A stretch of 64,000 nt of DNA from CAZLPW01 sp964561495. Its GTDB lineage: Bacteria > Fidelibacterota > Marinisomatia > Marinisomatales > UBA1611. The notes under the pieces were generated by a model. The model was not told where the DNA came from. It worked only from the letters and a program-made list of their open reading frames with translations, and did not search any database. This document shows, in pieces, positions 1-9,384 of the stretch (its first letter is position 1; each line of letters begins with the position of its first letter). The stretch spans positions 5,498 through 69,497 of the forward strand of contig CAZLPW010000004.1 of NCBI GenBank assembly GCA_964561495.1, in the 5' to 3' direction. The translations under genes and the position numbers were made by a program.

Positions 1-1
1 C

Positions 2-1831
2 TCTTCCTTTGCACCACATATACACCTCGAAGTTCGTAATAAAGATAGCGAACCCTTAAACCCCCTTGCCTATGCGTTTGATATGCCTGACAAAGTAAAA
101 CCAGAAGTTAAAAATATTGCTCTGGTACCATTATCAGAAAATTCAATTATTAACGCAAGTCCTCTAGTCCAAACTTTTCCTCTGTATCGAGATAGATCAG
201 GAATATATCATTTTCCTGATACGATAAGTGTTTTCGGTGAATTTGGAATTGCTATTGAAACATTTGACAAACGACAGGGAGCAAATAATAAATATCAGAT
301 TTATAAAGCAGAATTAGTTGTTGATGGAATAAAAAAATATGAACTAAAATACGATAAAATACCATTCTCAAAGACTAGTAGTGCTAATACTGTAATTGAA
401 TACGGTCTAAAAAGAAAAAAGTTAGGTGAATTTCAAAAACTTTATCGGATGCCAGAGCATCCAGAATTAGATATTCAGACTTTGAAAGAAAGCGGCATAT
501 TAAGGCTCTTCCCTGGTTTTCATTCTATTGAGATTAAAGTCTACGATGTAAATAATAATAGTGCTACAATTAGGGGAATGGTAACAAGCGCATTCCCTAT
601 GTCAATTGGAGCAGAAGAAATTCTTCGAAATGATATGGTTATAACTCTTGCTTTAAGCCCCAAAAGGGGTGGAATGCCAATAAGAGATGTAATCATCTAT
701 AGCTTTACCCCATATGGACACACTGATAAGAATAAATTAAAATATCTCCACGCAGAAAGAGTCAAAAAGGATCTCCATGTCACATTAGACATAAAAGATA
801 CAAAAAATTCAATTCTACAAATTATAGCAATTAATGAGCTTGGTGGACTATCTGATCCCTATCATTGGACATCTCTAAAACCAGAATATAGCGTTATAGA
901 TATTTTACCAGCCTTAGATATTTCTACTACAGAAAGGGGAATGTTTTTCCAAATTGAGCTTGATAAATACGCTCCAGCTAGAGTTAAGATAAAACTGTCT
1001 GATAATAATACTTTTAAGTCATTCACATTAAACCAGATACAACCCACGGTTTTCCTTTCTGATCTTTTGCCATACAAACATGCCGAGGGGGCAAAATATA
1101 TCGATGTAGAATTATCTCATAATGGGTTATCCAGAGAAAGAAGATTTCAAATTCATTCTAAAGTGGCTGAACCTGGAAAAGAAACTGCTGTTGTATCTGT
1201 TGATAAAAATTGCTCAATACAAATTCTTTCCAATACACTGTATCAAAATAACCTTATCTGGATTGAAAAAATAAAAACCTATCCAGAAATTAAAAATGGC
1301 TTTCAGCTATCTTCCGTATACCAGTTACACCCATTTGATTTAGCATTAAATAATAATTTTAATATTGGCATTAAATATGATTTTGAATTAGCTGAACATT
1401 CAAACCTTGGGATTTATTATTATGATAATAAAGAAGGCAAGTGGGTCTTTTCTAAAACAAAAAATAATAAAAGAAAACAAATACTCACCACATCACTCAA
1501 TCAATTTGAGGCTGTGACAATAATACAAGACCTTGAGCCACCCTTAATCTTACGTATGCACCCTAGCGAAGGAGGGCGATATAAAAATGATGCCATAACT
1601 CAAATTCGTATTTCTGTAGATGACAAACTATCAGGTATTGAAGCTGAAGAAGAATCTTTTGAATTAAAATTAAACGGTCAGCCTCTCTATTCAGCTTACC
1701 AACCAGTCAAAAAAGAGATTTCTTATTATCTAGATAGACCATTAAAAAATGGAAACCATAATATAAATTTTTCTGTTGTAGACCGAGTTGGAAATAAGAG
1801 TGAGCAGAAAATTATTTTTTCAATTTATTAA
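2..1831 (+). CDS. M23-family metallopeptidase, C-terminal part (5' end outside window)
   Basis: The reading frame is open from base 2 through the ATG at 83, so the gene starts upstream of the window. The first visible residues contain an HxH (PHIHLEVR), followed by NPLAYAFD. This is the last zinc-ligand motif of LytM/M23 endopeptidases, which cut peptidoglycan cross-links in the periplasm. About 580 further residues follow that I do not recognise, ending in a probable Ig-like module (DKLSGI ... VDRVGN, last ~100 residues). Such a long tail is unusual for M23 proteins and may bind wall or surface partners. The TAA overlaps the next ATG (TAATG), which suggests translational coupling to the rhomboid gene. 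The M23 call rests on one motif. Confidence 0.75.
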   Translation, partial: SSFAPHIHLEVRNKDSEPLNPLAYAFDMPDKVKPEVKNIALVPLSENSIINASPLVQTFPLYRDRSGIYHFPDTISVFGEFGIAIETFDKRQGANNKYQIYKAELVVDGIKKYELKYDKIPFSKTSSANTVIEYGLKRKKLGEFQKLYRMPEHPELDIQTLKESGILRLFPGFHSIEIKVYDVNNNSATIRGMVTSAFPMSIGAEEILRNDMVITLALSPKRGGMPIRDVIIYSFTPYGHTDKNKLKYLHAERVKKDLHVTLDIKDTKNSILQIIAINELGGLSDPYHWTSLKPEYSVIDILPALDISTTERGMFFQIELDKYAPARVKIKLSDNNTFKSFTLNQIQPTVFLSDLLPYKHAEGAKYIDVELSHNGLSRERRFQIHSKVAEPGKETAVVSVDKNCSIQILSNTLYQNNLIWIEKIKTYPEIKNGFQLSSVYQLHPFDLALNNNFNIGIKYDFELAEHSNLGIYYYDNKEGKWVFSKTKNNKRKQILTTSLNQFEAVTIIQDLEPPLILRMHPSEGGRYKNDAITQIRISVDDKLSGIEAEEESFELKLNGQPLYSAYQPVKKEISYYLDRPLKNGNHNINFSVVDRVGNKSEQKIIFSIY

Positions 1832-2487
1832 TGCTTTTCCCATATAAGGATGATAACCCTAAAGTACTAATTCCCTATGTCACATATGGAATATTAGCAA
1901 TGAATACATTATTATTTTTAATACAATTTTTAATTTCTAGCAATGATATAAACCTGTCAAATAGAATTGTTTCCTCATTTGGTTTCATTCCAGCAAATTT
2001 CAACATATTGACTATATTCAGTTCAATGTTTATTCATGGAAACCTAGCTCATATAATCGGGAACCTTTGGTTCCTTAAAGTTTTTGGAGATAATGTAGAA
2101 AGCGTCCTTGGGCATTTAAAATATTTTTTTTTCTACATTTGTTGTGGTTTTATTGCAGCAATCGGTCAATATATTATTAATCCTTCATCAACAATACCTA
2201 TGATTGGCGCTAGTGGGGCAATTGCTGGTGTTTTAGGTGCTTACATGATCCAATTTCCTAATGCGAGAGTACATAATATTTTGTTTTTTATTATTTTTTT
2301 TACTAAAGTGACTTTACCTGCTCAAATTGTTCTTGGGTTTTGGTTCCTATTGCAACTGAGCCAAGGATTAATTGAAATAGGCATAAATACAACAGGCGGG
2401 ATAGCTTGGTTTGCGCATGTTGGTGGTTTTATTGCGGGAATAACATTGTTAAAATATCTTAAGAGTTTAAAAATTGAGGTAATATGA
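1831..2487 (+). CDS. Rhomboid-family intramembrane serine protease
   Basis: This 218-residue polytopic membrane protein has the rhomboid signature: a GASG with the nucleophile Ser128, a catalytic-type His196 in AHVGGF, and the conserved HGNLAHIIGN segment with His69, His74 and Asn78. Rhomboids cleave transmembrane helices within the bilayer; the substrate here is unknown. About six hydrophobic segments are visible, matching the basic bacterial six-helix core. It overlaps the M23 gene by one base and cdd by four bases, so it sits inside one transcription unit. Confidence 0.9.
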   Translation: MLFPYKDDNPKVLIPYVTYGILAMNTLLFLIQFLISSNDINLSNRIVSSFGFIPANFNILTIFSSMFIHGNLAHIIGNLWFLKVFGDNVESVLGHLKYFFFYICCGFIAAIGQYIINPSSTIPMIGASGAIAGVLGAYMIQFPNARVHNILFFIIFFTKVTLPAQIVLGFWFLLQLSQGLIEIGINTTGGIAWFAHVGGFIAGITLLKYLKSLKIEVI

Positions 2488-2864
2488 AAAAAAGTTTGAT
2501 TAAAAAAGCAATAAAAATGCGTATGCGTGCACAGGCACAGTTTTCAGGATATAAGGTTGGTGCAGCAGTAAAAACTAGATCTGGTAAAGTTATTGGTGGA
2601 TGTAATATTGAATCTTCTAGCTATGGACTTACCTGCTGCGCGGAACGAGTTGCACTTTATAGATCTATTGCAGAGGGGCATACTGAGTTTGATGGAATTG
2701 CCGTTTCATCAATAAATGCTTGCTCCCCTTGTGGAGCATGCAGACAAGTAATCTGGGATTTGTGCGGAAAAATTCCAATTTATATATGCAATGAAAAAGA
2801 ATTTATTAAAAAGTCAACATCTTTAGCCTTGTTGCCTGAACCATTTGATAAATCATTTTTATGA
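2484..2864 (+). CDS. cdd: Cytidine deaminase
   Basis: This 126-residue protein has the cytidine/deoxycytidine deaminase active site: CAE (Cys52, Glu54 as proton shuttle) and PCGAC (Cys83, Cys86), which together bind the zinc. It converts cytidine to uridine in the cytosol. The length matches the small homotetrameric type. It is joined by four-base overlaps to the rhomboid gene before it and to udk after it. A GAGG precedes the ATG by four bases. With udk, tdk and nupC it forms a pyrimidine salvage block. Confidence 0.93.
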   Translation: MKKSLIKKAIKMRMRAQAQFSGYKVGAAVKTRSGKVIGGCNIESSSYGLTCCAERVALYRSIAEGHTEFDGIAVSSINACSPCGACRQVIWDLCGKIPIYICNEKEFIKKSTSLALLPEPFDKSFL

Positions 2865-3475
2865 AAAACTTAATTATTGGTATTGCTGGAGGGACTGGAT
2901 CTGGTAAGACAACAATAGCTAAAGCACTTCAGAAAGAGTTTAATAAAAACAACTTATTAATAATCAAGCAAGATTCTTATTATAAAGACTTAAGCCACAT
3001 TCCATATAAAAAAAGAATTAGCAAAAATTTTGATCACCCAGATTCTTTGGATATTGAACTACTTGTAAATCATATAAAGAGATTGAAAAGTGGGAAAAGT
3101 ATTAATAAACCTGATTATGATTTTTCAAAACATATTAGAACACCAAAAAAAATTAACTATAGCCCAAAAAAGATTATTATAGTAGAAGGTATTCTAGCTC
3201 TTTTTTTTTCTAGTTTGAGGAAACTCTATACATTCGATGTATTCCTTGATATTCCATCTGATATTAGAATAATAAGAAGAATAAATAGAGATATGAATAA
3301 TAGAGACCGTTCGATTAATTCAATAACCAAACAATATTTAGATACAGTCCGGCCAATGCATGAGCAATTTGTTGAACCATCAAAAAATTATGCCGATATT
3401 ATTATAGATAATGAGAAAAGTATTGAATCAATTATTGAGTCTATTATGTTAAAAATAAAATCTATCTCCGTATGA
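2861..3475 (+). CDS. udk: Uridine/cytidine kinase
   Basis: This 204-residue P-loop kinase carries GGTGSGKTT (residues 10-18) and the family DSYYKD motif (about 38-43), followed by an Arg-rich lid (RRINRDMNNRDR). It phosphorylates uridine or cytidine to UMP or CMP. The length is normal for bacterial Udk. It overlaps both cdd and tdk by four bases, consistent with coupled translation. Phosphoribulokinase shares the fold, but size, motifs and the neighbouring cdd and tdk favour Udk. Confidence 0.92.
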   Translation: MKNLIIGIAGGTGSGKTTIAKALQKEFNKNNLLIIKQDSYYKDLSHIPYKKRISKNFDHPDSLDIELLVNHIKRLKSGKSINKPDYDFSKHIRTPKKINYSPKKIIIVEGILALFFSSLRKLYTFDVFLDIPSDIRIIRRINRDMNNRDRSINSITKQYLDTVRPMHEQFVEPSKNYADIIIDNEKSIESIIESIMLKIKSISV

Positions 3476-4035
3476 CTTTAAGTACAATTAATTCAGGATG
3501 GTTAGAAGTGATCTGTGGTTGTATGTTTAGCGGAAAAACAGAAGAGCTAATGAGAAGATTAAGAAGAGCACAAATTGCTAAAATGTCTACAATTATATTT
3601 AAACCAAAAATTGATTCACGCTATAGTGAAAACGAAATTGTAAGCCATAATAAAAATCGAATGAATTCTAAAATCATCAATAGCTCAAAAGAAATCATAC
3701 CTAAATCAAAAAGTATTGATGTGATTGCAGTTGATGAAGCTCAATTTTTTGATGAAAACTTGGTCCAAGCTTGTACATCACTTGCTAATAATGGTAAACG
3801 TGTAATCGTAGCAGGTCTCGATAAAGATTATCGTGGTTTACCATTCGGACCTATGCCATCCATTATGTGCGAAGCTGATTACTTGGACAAACTTCGTGCA
3901 ATTTGTATAGAGTGCGGTAATCTAGCCTCCTACTCTCAAAGAATGAGTGAGGAGAAAAATCAAATTGTAATTGGAGAATTAGATAAATATCAAGCCAAAT
4001 GTCGTAATTGTTTTCAACCCCCTCATATAAACTAA
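3472..4035 (+). CDS. tdk: Thymidine kinase
   Basis: This 187-residue type II thymidine kinase shows the P-loop GCMFSGKT (16-23), the DEAQFF motif (88-93) with catalytic Glu89, and the structural zinc ribbon Cys145/Cys148 plus Cys177/Cys180. It makes dTMP from imported thymidine. All key residues are present and the length is typical. Its TAA overlaps the likely nupC ATG at 4035 (TAATG). Confidence 0.94.
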   Translation: MTLSTINSGWLEVICGCMFSGKTEELMRRLRRAQIAKMSTIIFKPKIDSRYSENEIVSHNKNRMNSKIINSSKEIIPKSKSIDVIAVDEAQFFDENLVQACTSLANNGKRVIVAGLDKDYRGLPFGPMPSIMCEADYLDKLRAICIECGNLASYSQRMSEEKNQIVIGELDKYQAKCRNCFQPPHIN

Positions 4036-5246
4036 TGAAAGGTGTTTTAGGTGTCTTTGTTTTGCTTGGTATTGCATATGCTATATCTGAAGACAGAAAA
4101 AATATCAATTTTAGATTAATCATTTGGGGATTATCGTTACAATTGGTTTTTGCAATTTCAATTTTAAAAACTCCGATTGGAAAACCGTTATTTGGATTTC
4201 TTGATAAATCAATTTCCAAACTAATAAGTTTTTCCAATGAAGGGAGTAACTTTTTATTTCAGTCCTTTGTCCCTGAGGTAGGCTATCATGATGCTATGAT
4301 TAATTTTGCCTTCAGGGCCTTACCTACAGTTATATTTTTTTCTAGTCTAATGGCAGTGCTTCACCATTTTAGAATAATTCAATTCATAATTAGATGGATA
4401 GCCAAAATTATGCAAAAGACTATGAAAACTAGTGGACCTGAAACGCTTAGTGTGGCTTCAAATATTTTTGTTGGGCAAACAGAGGCTCCTCTAGTAATTC
4501 GTCCTTATATATCTAAAATGACGAAGTCAGAGCTAATGGTAGTTATGGTAGGTGGTTTTGCTACAGTTGCGGGTGGTGTCCTGGCAATGTATGTGACATG
4601 GCTTTCTGATATTCCAGGAATTGCGGGGCATCTTTTAGCTGCATCTGTAATGTCTGCGCCCGCTGCGCTCGTAATTGCAAAAATTATTTATCCTGAAATT
4701 GAAAAATCTAAAATAATATTCGATACAAAAATTGACGGCTCAAAAGAAAATATTAATGCAATGGAAGCTCTTGGGAACGGGGCTACAGACGGCTTAAAGT
4801 TAGCAGGAAATATCGCAGCCATGTTAATTGCATTCATTTCAATTATTGCAATGGTAAATTATTTTTTTAGTCTTATAAACACATCGCTTGATCAAATATT
4901 AGGAATTGTATTCCAACCATTAGCATGGACTATGGGTGTTCCATGGGATCAATCGAAAACATTTGGTATGTTAATGGGTAAAAAAATTGCTTTCACAGAA
5001 TTAATAGCATACAATGATTTAAAAGAACTTATTTTATCAAAACAGATTACAGACAGGACTGCTATTATTGCTAGTTATGCACTTTGTGGATTTGCTAACT
5101 TTGGCTCCATAGGAATACAATTAGGAGGAATTGGAGGAATTGCTCCTGATAGAAAAAAGGATCTTTCAAAGCTAGCTTTAAAGGCAATGATAGGTGGAGC
5201 TTTGGCCTCTTGGTTAACAGCCACAATAGCAGGAATTTTAATATAA
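4035..5246 (+). CDS. nupC: Concentrative nucleoside transporter (NupC/CNT family)
   Basis: This is a polytopic inner-membrane protein of 403 residues. It has the CNT-family C-terminal signature (GFANFGSIGIQLGGIGG) and an internal GQTEAPLVI segment found in nucleoside/cation symporters. It would import nucleosides driven by H+ or Na+; the ion cannot be read from the sequence by eye. I chose the ATG at 4035, which forms TAATG with the tdk stop. A TTG at 4008 would add nine residues and overlap tdk by 28 bases. Placement directly after cdd-udk-tdk supports import of the nucleosides those enzymes use. Confidence 0.92.
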   Translation: MKGVLGVFVLLGIAYAISEDRKNINFRLIIWGLSLQLVFAISILKTPIGKPLFGFLDKSISKLISFSNEGSNFLFQSFVPEVGYHDAMINFAFRALPTVIFFSSLMAVLHHFRIIQFIIRWIAKIMQKTMKTSGPETLSVASNIFVGQTEAPLVIRPYISKMTKSELMVVMVGGFATVAGGVLAMYVTWLSDIPGIAGHLLAASVMSAPAALVIAKIIYPEIEKSKIIFDTKIDGSKENINAMEALGNGATDGLKLAGNIAAMLIAFISIIAMVNYFFSLINTSLDQILGIVFQPLAWTMGVPWDQSKTFGMLMGKKIAFTELIAYNDLKELILSKQITDRTAIIASYALCGFANFGSIGIQLGGIGGIAPDRKKDLSKLALKAMIGGALASWLTATIAGILI

Positions 5247-5248
5247 TT

Positions 5249-5812
5249 ATGAAATTATTAATAATGGGTCCCCCAGGGGTCGGGAAGGGAACTCAAGCAA
5301 AAAAACTAAAACTATATTTTGATATATATCACCTCTCAACTGGTAAAGTTCTAAGAGATGAAATAAATAAAAAAACTGAAATTGGTTTAAAATCATCAGT
5401 GTTTATTGATAAGGGCGAACTAGTCCCTGATCATATCTTACTTAGAATAGTAAAAAAATATATCTCAAAAAAGGAATATTTGAACGGGTATATATTAGAT
5501 GGGTTTCCTCGCACTTTGCCTCAAGCCAAAGGGCTCTATAAAATACTTAATGATTCTGACCAAAAATTAAATGCGGTAATAAGTCTAAATGCGGATAAAG
5601 ATGAATTGATAAATCGATTAATATTACGGAGCAAAGACTCTGGCAGGAGCGATGACAATCTAGATATAATAAAAAATCGTCAAAAAATCTATTGGGAGCA
5701 AACATCACCTTTGCTAGAATATTACCGCTCAAAACAAATTTTAAAAGAGATTAATGGTGTTGGGGAAATTTCTGAAATCACAAAACTTATTATACAGTCT
5801 ATTAAAAATTAA
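5249..5812 (+). CDS. adk: Adenylate kinase (short-LID type)
   Basis: This is a 187-residue kinase with GPPGVGKGT at residues 7-15, the NMP-binding LSTGKVLRDE segment and the DGFPRT motif. It equilibrates AMP and ATP with ADP. The LID is short: about ten residues replace the roughly 30-residue zinc-type LID. A longer frame beginning at 5210 would run back into nupC; the ATG at 5249 lies two bases past the nupC stop and starts with the conserved beta-strand, so I prefer it. Its TAA overlaps the coaE ATG. Confidence 0.93.
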   Translation: MKLLIMGPPGVGKGTQAKKLKLYFDIYHLSTGKVLRDEINKKTEIGLKSSVFIDKGELVPDHILLRIVKKYISKKEYLNGYILDGFPRTLPQAKGLYKILNDSDQKLNAVISLNADKDELINRLILRSKDSGRSDDNLDIIKNRQKIYWEQTSPLLEYYRSKQILKEINGVGEISEITKLIIQSIKN

Positions 5813-6405
5813 TGCTTAAAATTGGAATAACAGGGGGTATTGGAAGCGGGAAAAGTCTCGTTAGTGATTTTTTTTCTAGTTGGGGTGCTTTTATTTTTGA
5901 TGCTGATGAAGTGGCAAAAAAAATTCTTATCAGCAATGAAACAGCACAAGGTGAAATAATTTCTGAATTTGGATCAGATGTAATAGATGTCAACAATAAA
6001 ATAGATAAAAAAAAATTATCTCGAGTTGCTTTCCAAGATGAAGATAATCAGTTGAAATTAAATACGATAATTCATCCATATGTTTTTCAAGAAATTGATA
6101 AACAATTTGAAAAAATTTTAAATAAAGGTGGACATGATATATTTGTAGTTGATGCTGCTCTCATTTATGAGTCTGGAGCAGACACCCATATGGATTATGT
6201 TATTGTAATCTGTTCAAAAATTGGTTTAAGAACAGAACGAGTTTTGGGAAGAGGTAAAATTTCTCGTGACGAATTTTTTCAAAGAGTAGACCTACAATGG
6301 ACAGATGAGGATAAAATTCAACTGGCTGATTTTGTTATTCACAATAATGAAACAAAGCAGAACTTAGAAAAACAAGCAAAATCAATTTATAATAAATTGA
6401 TTTAA
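5812..6405 (+). CDS. coaE: Dephospho-CoA kinase
   Basis: This 197-residue P-loop kinase starts with GITGGIGSGKS, followed by the FDADEVAK motif typical of CoaE. It phosphorylates dephospho-CoA in the last step of coenzyme A synthesis. It shares one base with adk and is the last gene of the first (+) operon. Its 3' end overlaps the convergent gene at 6402 by four bases. Confidence 0.92.
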   Translation: MLKIGITGGIGSGKSLVSDFFSSWGAFIFDADEVAKKILISNETAQGEIISEFGSDVIDVNNKIDKKKLSRVAFQDEDNQLKLNTIIHPYVFQEIDKQFEKILNKGGHDIFVVDAALIYESGADTHMDYVIVICSKIGLRTERVLGRGKISRDEFFQRVDLQWTDEDKIQLADFVIHNNETKQNLEKQAKSIYNKLI

Positions 6406-6875
6406 CTACCCCTTTTGCGTAAAGCAACTGGTTTATCAAGTATCTCCTTTAAAATAATCGCGTTCCTAATATAACCTGGCCTTTTCAACGCATTTGTAAA
6501 GACACCAATTTTAGAGTATTTATTTTTATTATATGCTGATCGGCTAGGTAATGTTTTTTCTTCTTTTATTTTTGGTTTAGGATCTTGTTGAGCTTTTGGT
6601 TCCAGATCATAAATTGGTTCTTCATAATCACCTTCATCCTGATATTCAAAGGAATTATTTTCTGTTTCAAAATCAGATAACAATGTTTCTTTTAAAGAAT
6701 CGTTTGTGCTCTCTATAAACTGCTCAATCCATGAAGGTTCTGTTAATGAATCTTCTTTGTCATTCTTTGGATCCCATTCAGGATCACTTTCTATTTGTTT
6801 ATGAGCAGATTTTTGCTGTCTATTTTTTAAATACCAGGACAAAGCATAAAACAAAACAAGTAATAAAGCTTCCAT
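6402..6875 (-). CDS. Small membrane-anchored acidic protein of unknown function
   Basis: I do not recognise this 157-residue protein. An N-terminal hydrophobic helix (about residues 2-16) precedes a long, charged, probably disordered middle rich in Asp and Glu. It ends with a compact basic segment (RNAIILKEILDKPVALRKRG) that looks like the only structured part. It lies 29 bases downstream of floA on the same strand, so it may belong to the FloA/NfeD unit. The C-terminal segment is the best handle for finding homologues. Confidence 0.65.
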   Translation of the reverse strand: MEALLLVLFYALSWYLKNRQQKSAHKQIESDPEWDPKNDKEDSLTEPSWIEQFIESTNDSLKETLLSDFETENNSFEYQDEGDYEEPIYDLEPKAQQDPKPKIKEEKTLPSRSAYNKNKYSKIGVFTNALKRPGYIRNAIILKEILDKPVALRKRGS

Positions 6876-6904
6876 ATATTATAAAACCCTAATACTAATA
6901 AAGC

Positions 6905-7924
6905 CTATTCGCTATCGTCACTAGAATGGTGTGGATCCGTATCTATTTTCTCACCACCTGCAATTGAATCCCGCATATCTGTATCAGACTTAATGTTTTG
7001 CATATTATAATAATCAAAAATACCTAGGTTCCCTTCACGAAAGGCAAAAGCCATCGCCTTTGGAACTTCAGCTTCAGACTCAACAACCCTTGCTTTCATT
7101 TCTTCAACCCTGGCTTTCATTTCTTGTTCTTCAGCGACTGCCATTGCGCGACGAGTTTCAGCTTTTGCTTGAGCTACTTGTAGATCTGCTTCTGCCTGGT
7201 CTGTTTGCAATGCAGCTCCAATATTTTTCCCGACATCTAGATCAGCAATATCTATTGATAATATTTCAAATGCAGTACCAGCATCTAATCCCTTTTCTAG
7301 AACAGCTCTAGAAATGTTATCTGGATTCTCAAGTACTGCTGAATAATTACTTGCAGATCCAATTGCGCTAACTATTCCTTCACCAACACGTGCAATAATA
7401 GTATCATCAGTTGCACCACCGACAAGGCCCGCAAGGTTGGTCCGGACTGTTACTCGTGCACGTGCTTTTAGCTCAATCCCATCCTTTGCGACCGCAGCCA
7501 AATAACCATCAACAGGAGCATTAATAACCTTTGGATACACACTTGTTTGAACAGCTTCTTTAACATCACGACCAGCTAAATCAATTGCGGTTGCAGTCTC
7601 AAATTCTAATGGAATATTTGCTTTATCTGCAGCAATTAAAGCACCAACAACATTTACAACATTTCCACCAGCTAGATAATGAGTTTCCAGCATATCCGTT
7701 GTTACTTGATTTAATCCAGCTTTGTGTAAATTGATAACACCATCCGTTACCAAACGCGGTGAAATTTTTCTCAATCGCATTCTAATCAGATCAACAATAC
7801 TAATTCTACCTATCCCTAAAGAAACTATACCCTGTATCCACAAGCCTAATGGTACAAAATAGAGCAGAATTAAAATTATTACTAAAATAACTACAAGCAT
7901 GATCATCTGGAAACCCATAAACAT
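6905..7924 (-). CDS. floA: Flotillin-like protein FloA (SPFH/band 7)
   Basis: This 339-residue protein has one N-terminal hydrophobic helix (about 8-30), an SPFH-type middle (TAIDLAGRDVKEAVQTSVYPKVI) and an Ala/Glu/Lys-rich coiled coil (about 245-295). It closely fits the bacterial FloA family, roughly 330 residues in Bacillus. FloA scaffolds membrane microdomains and affects envelope processes. A GGAGG lies eight bases before the ATG at 7924. The nfeD gene lies immediately upstream, which is the classic partner arrangement. Confidence 0.93.
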   Translation of the reverse strand: MFMGFQMIMLVVILVIILILLYFVPLGLWIQGIVSLGIGRISIVDLIRMRLRKISPRLVTDGVINLHKAGLNQVTTDMLETHYLAGGNVVNVVGALIAADKANIPLEFETATAIDLAGRDVKEAVQTSVYPKVINAPVDGYLAAVAKDGIELKARARVTVRTNLAGLVGGATDDTIIARVGEGIVSAIGSASNYSAVLENPDNISRAVLEKGLDAGTAFEILSIDIADLDVGKNIGAALQTDQAEADLQVAQAKAETRRAMAVAEEQEMKARVEEMKARVVESEAEVPKAMAFAFREGNLGIFDYYNMQNIKSDTDMRDSIAGGEKIDTDPHHSSDDSE

Positions 7925-7949
7925 ATTGATGCCCTCCTATTTACTCAAA

Positions 7950-9293
7950 TTAATTAATTTTTTTGACGACAATTCTGTTGCCATCAACAGACAAAATATT
8001 AATACTACTACCTTTATCTATAAAATCCCCTTCACTTACAACAAATACTCTTTGATCATTCACTTTTACCCAACCAGATGGATGAAGATCAGAATCAGCA
8101 TACCCATCTAGACCTATTAAATTTTCCCATCCAAAGGTATTAGAATATCCATCTTCCTTTTTTTGAATATCTGGAGACGTTAATTTTTTCCAAAAATTAG
8201 ATTTAATCATTATCTTAATTAAAAAATATAACCCTATTAAACCTCCAACTATTCCAATAACCAGACCGTCTGCTGCTTGTGAAATGATTTCATCGCCAAC
8301 AGGGACTTCAGGAAGTAAAAGCATATACAGACCATACAAAATTATCAAAATACCAGTTACCCCAGCTATTCCGAATCCTGGTATCACAAGGCCTTCTAGA
8401 AGTAACAAACCTATTCCTGTAATAATGATCAAAAAATCAGTCATTGTAGCAAGCCTGGCAATATATGAAGCGCTTAAAGATAAAACAAGACAAGCTAGCC
8501 CCACAAATCCAGGTATACCCCATCCAGGGCTCTGCAACTCAAACAAAATTCCTAAAAACCAAACTGTATTAAATAAAGAAGCCACGACTGGATTAGTAAG
8601 AAAGCGAACAATATTTTCAGACCAGTTTTCTTCAACCTTTTTAATTTTAACATCATATAATCCAAGACTATCGAGTAATTCATTAAAATTTTCAGCTGAC
8701 CCATCAGCCACCTTATATTTCAAGGCTAATTTAGTTGTTAAAGATATTAATTTACCTTCCTTCCGCCCTTCAATATCATCAACAATTATTGAATCTCCAT
8801 CTAATATAATATGATTGAATTTCAATTCTTCATCTACCATTCCTCTAGCAATCACTGTGCTCCTGTTTCTTTTCTCAGCTGTTGAAGCCATTTCTTCTCT
8901 CATAAAACTAATTACTTTTTCGCTACCTTTTTTCCCCGACATATCAACTGCTGTTGCTGCACCAATTGAAGCACCTCCTGTCATATAAATTTTTTCACAA
9001 GATAATGATATTAAAGCCCCTGCTGATATAGCTCTCCGATTAATGAATGCTATAGTTAATAAATCAGAACTTAAAATTGCATCTTTGATTTGGGTCGCAG
9101 CATCAACTCTACCTCCAAATGTATCTATATCAAAGATAACAGCTACAGCATCGTTTTCTTCTGCTTCATCAAGACCTCTAGATACATAGGCTGGAAGACC
9201 AAGATCAATAGTGCCTTGAATCGGAATATGATATATTTTTTCTGAAGCAAGAGCAGAATATAAAAATAAGATAAAAAATATTATTTTTTTCAT
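7950..9293 (-). CDS. nfeD: NfeD family membrane serine protease
   Basis: This 447-residue protein begins with a signal peptide (about 1-16). A ClpP-like domain follows (about 20-200) with a likely nucleophile Ser90 in RRAISAGALIS and a candidate Lys126. Several transmembrane helices (about 240-370) and a C-terminal OB-fold NfeD domain (about 385-447) complete the long NfeD1b-type layout. The long form is a membrane protease that works with stomatin/flotillin-type proteins, here FloA, which follows by 25 bases. The exact Lys of the Ser-Lys dyad is my estimate. Confidence 0.9.
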   Translation of the reverse strand: MKKIIFFILFLYSALASEKIYHIPIQGTIDLGLPAYVSRGLDEAEENDAVAVIFDIDTFGGRVDAATQIKDAILSSDLLTIAFINRRAISAGALISLSCEKIYMTGGASIGAATAVDMSGKKGSEKVISFMREEMASTAEKRNRSTVIARGMVDEELKFNHIILDGDSIIVDDIEGRKEGKLISLTTKLALKYKVADGSAENFNELLDSLGLYDVKIKKVEENWSENIVRFLTNPVVASLFNTVWFLGILFELQSPGWGIPGFVGLACLVLSLSASYIARLATMTDFLIIITGIGLLLLEGLVIPGFGIAGVTGILIILYGLYMLLLPEVPVGDEIISQAADGLVIGIVGGLIGLYFLIKIMIKSNFWKKLTSPDIQKKEDGYSNTFGWENLIGLDGYADSDLHPSGWVKVNDQRVFVVSEGDFIDKGSSINILSVDGNRIVVKKIN

Positions 9294-9384
9294 ATGTCTT
9301 AATTTCGCACTATTTATCTATAGGATTATAATAATTTCATATAAAGAAGTATTATATCTATTACATTAATTTCATTCATAAAAT

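Noticed and set aside
7060..7311. Gln/Leu-rich reading frame on the plus strand
   Set aside because: It is the antisense shadow of the Ala-rich coiled-coil codons of floA, with no start signal or homology.
8284..8814. 176-residue plus-strand reading frame inside nfeD
   Set aside because: It lies fully antisense to a well-supported gene and its composition is that of a reversed membrane-protein frame.
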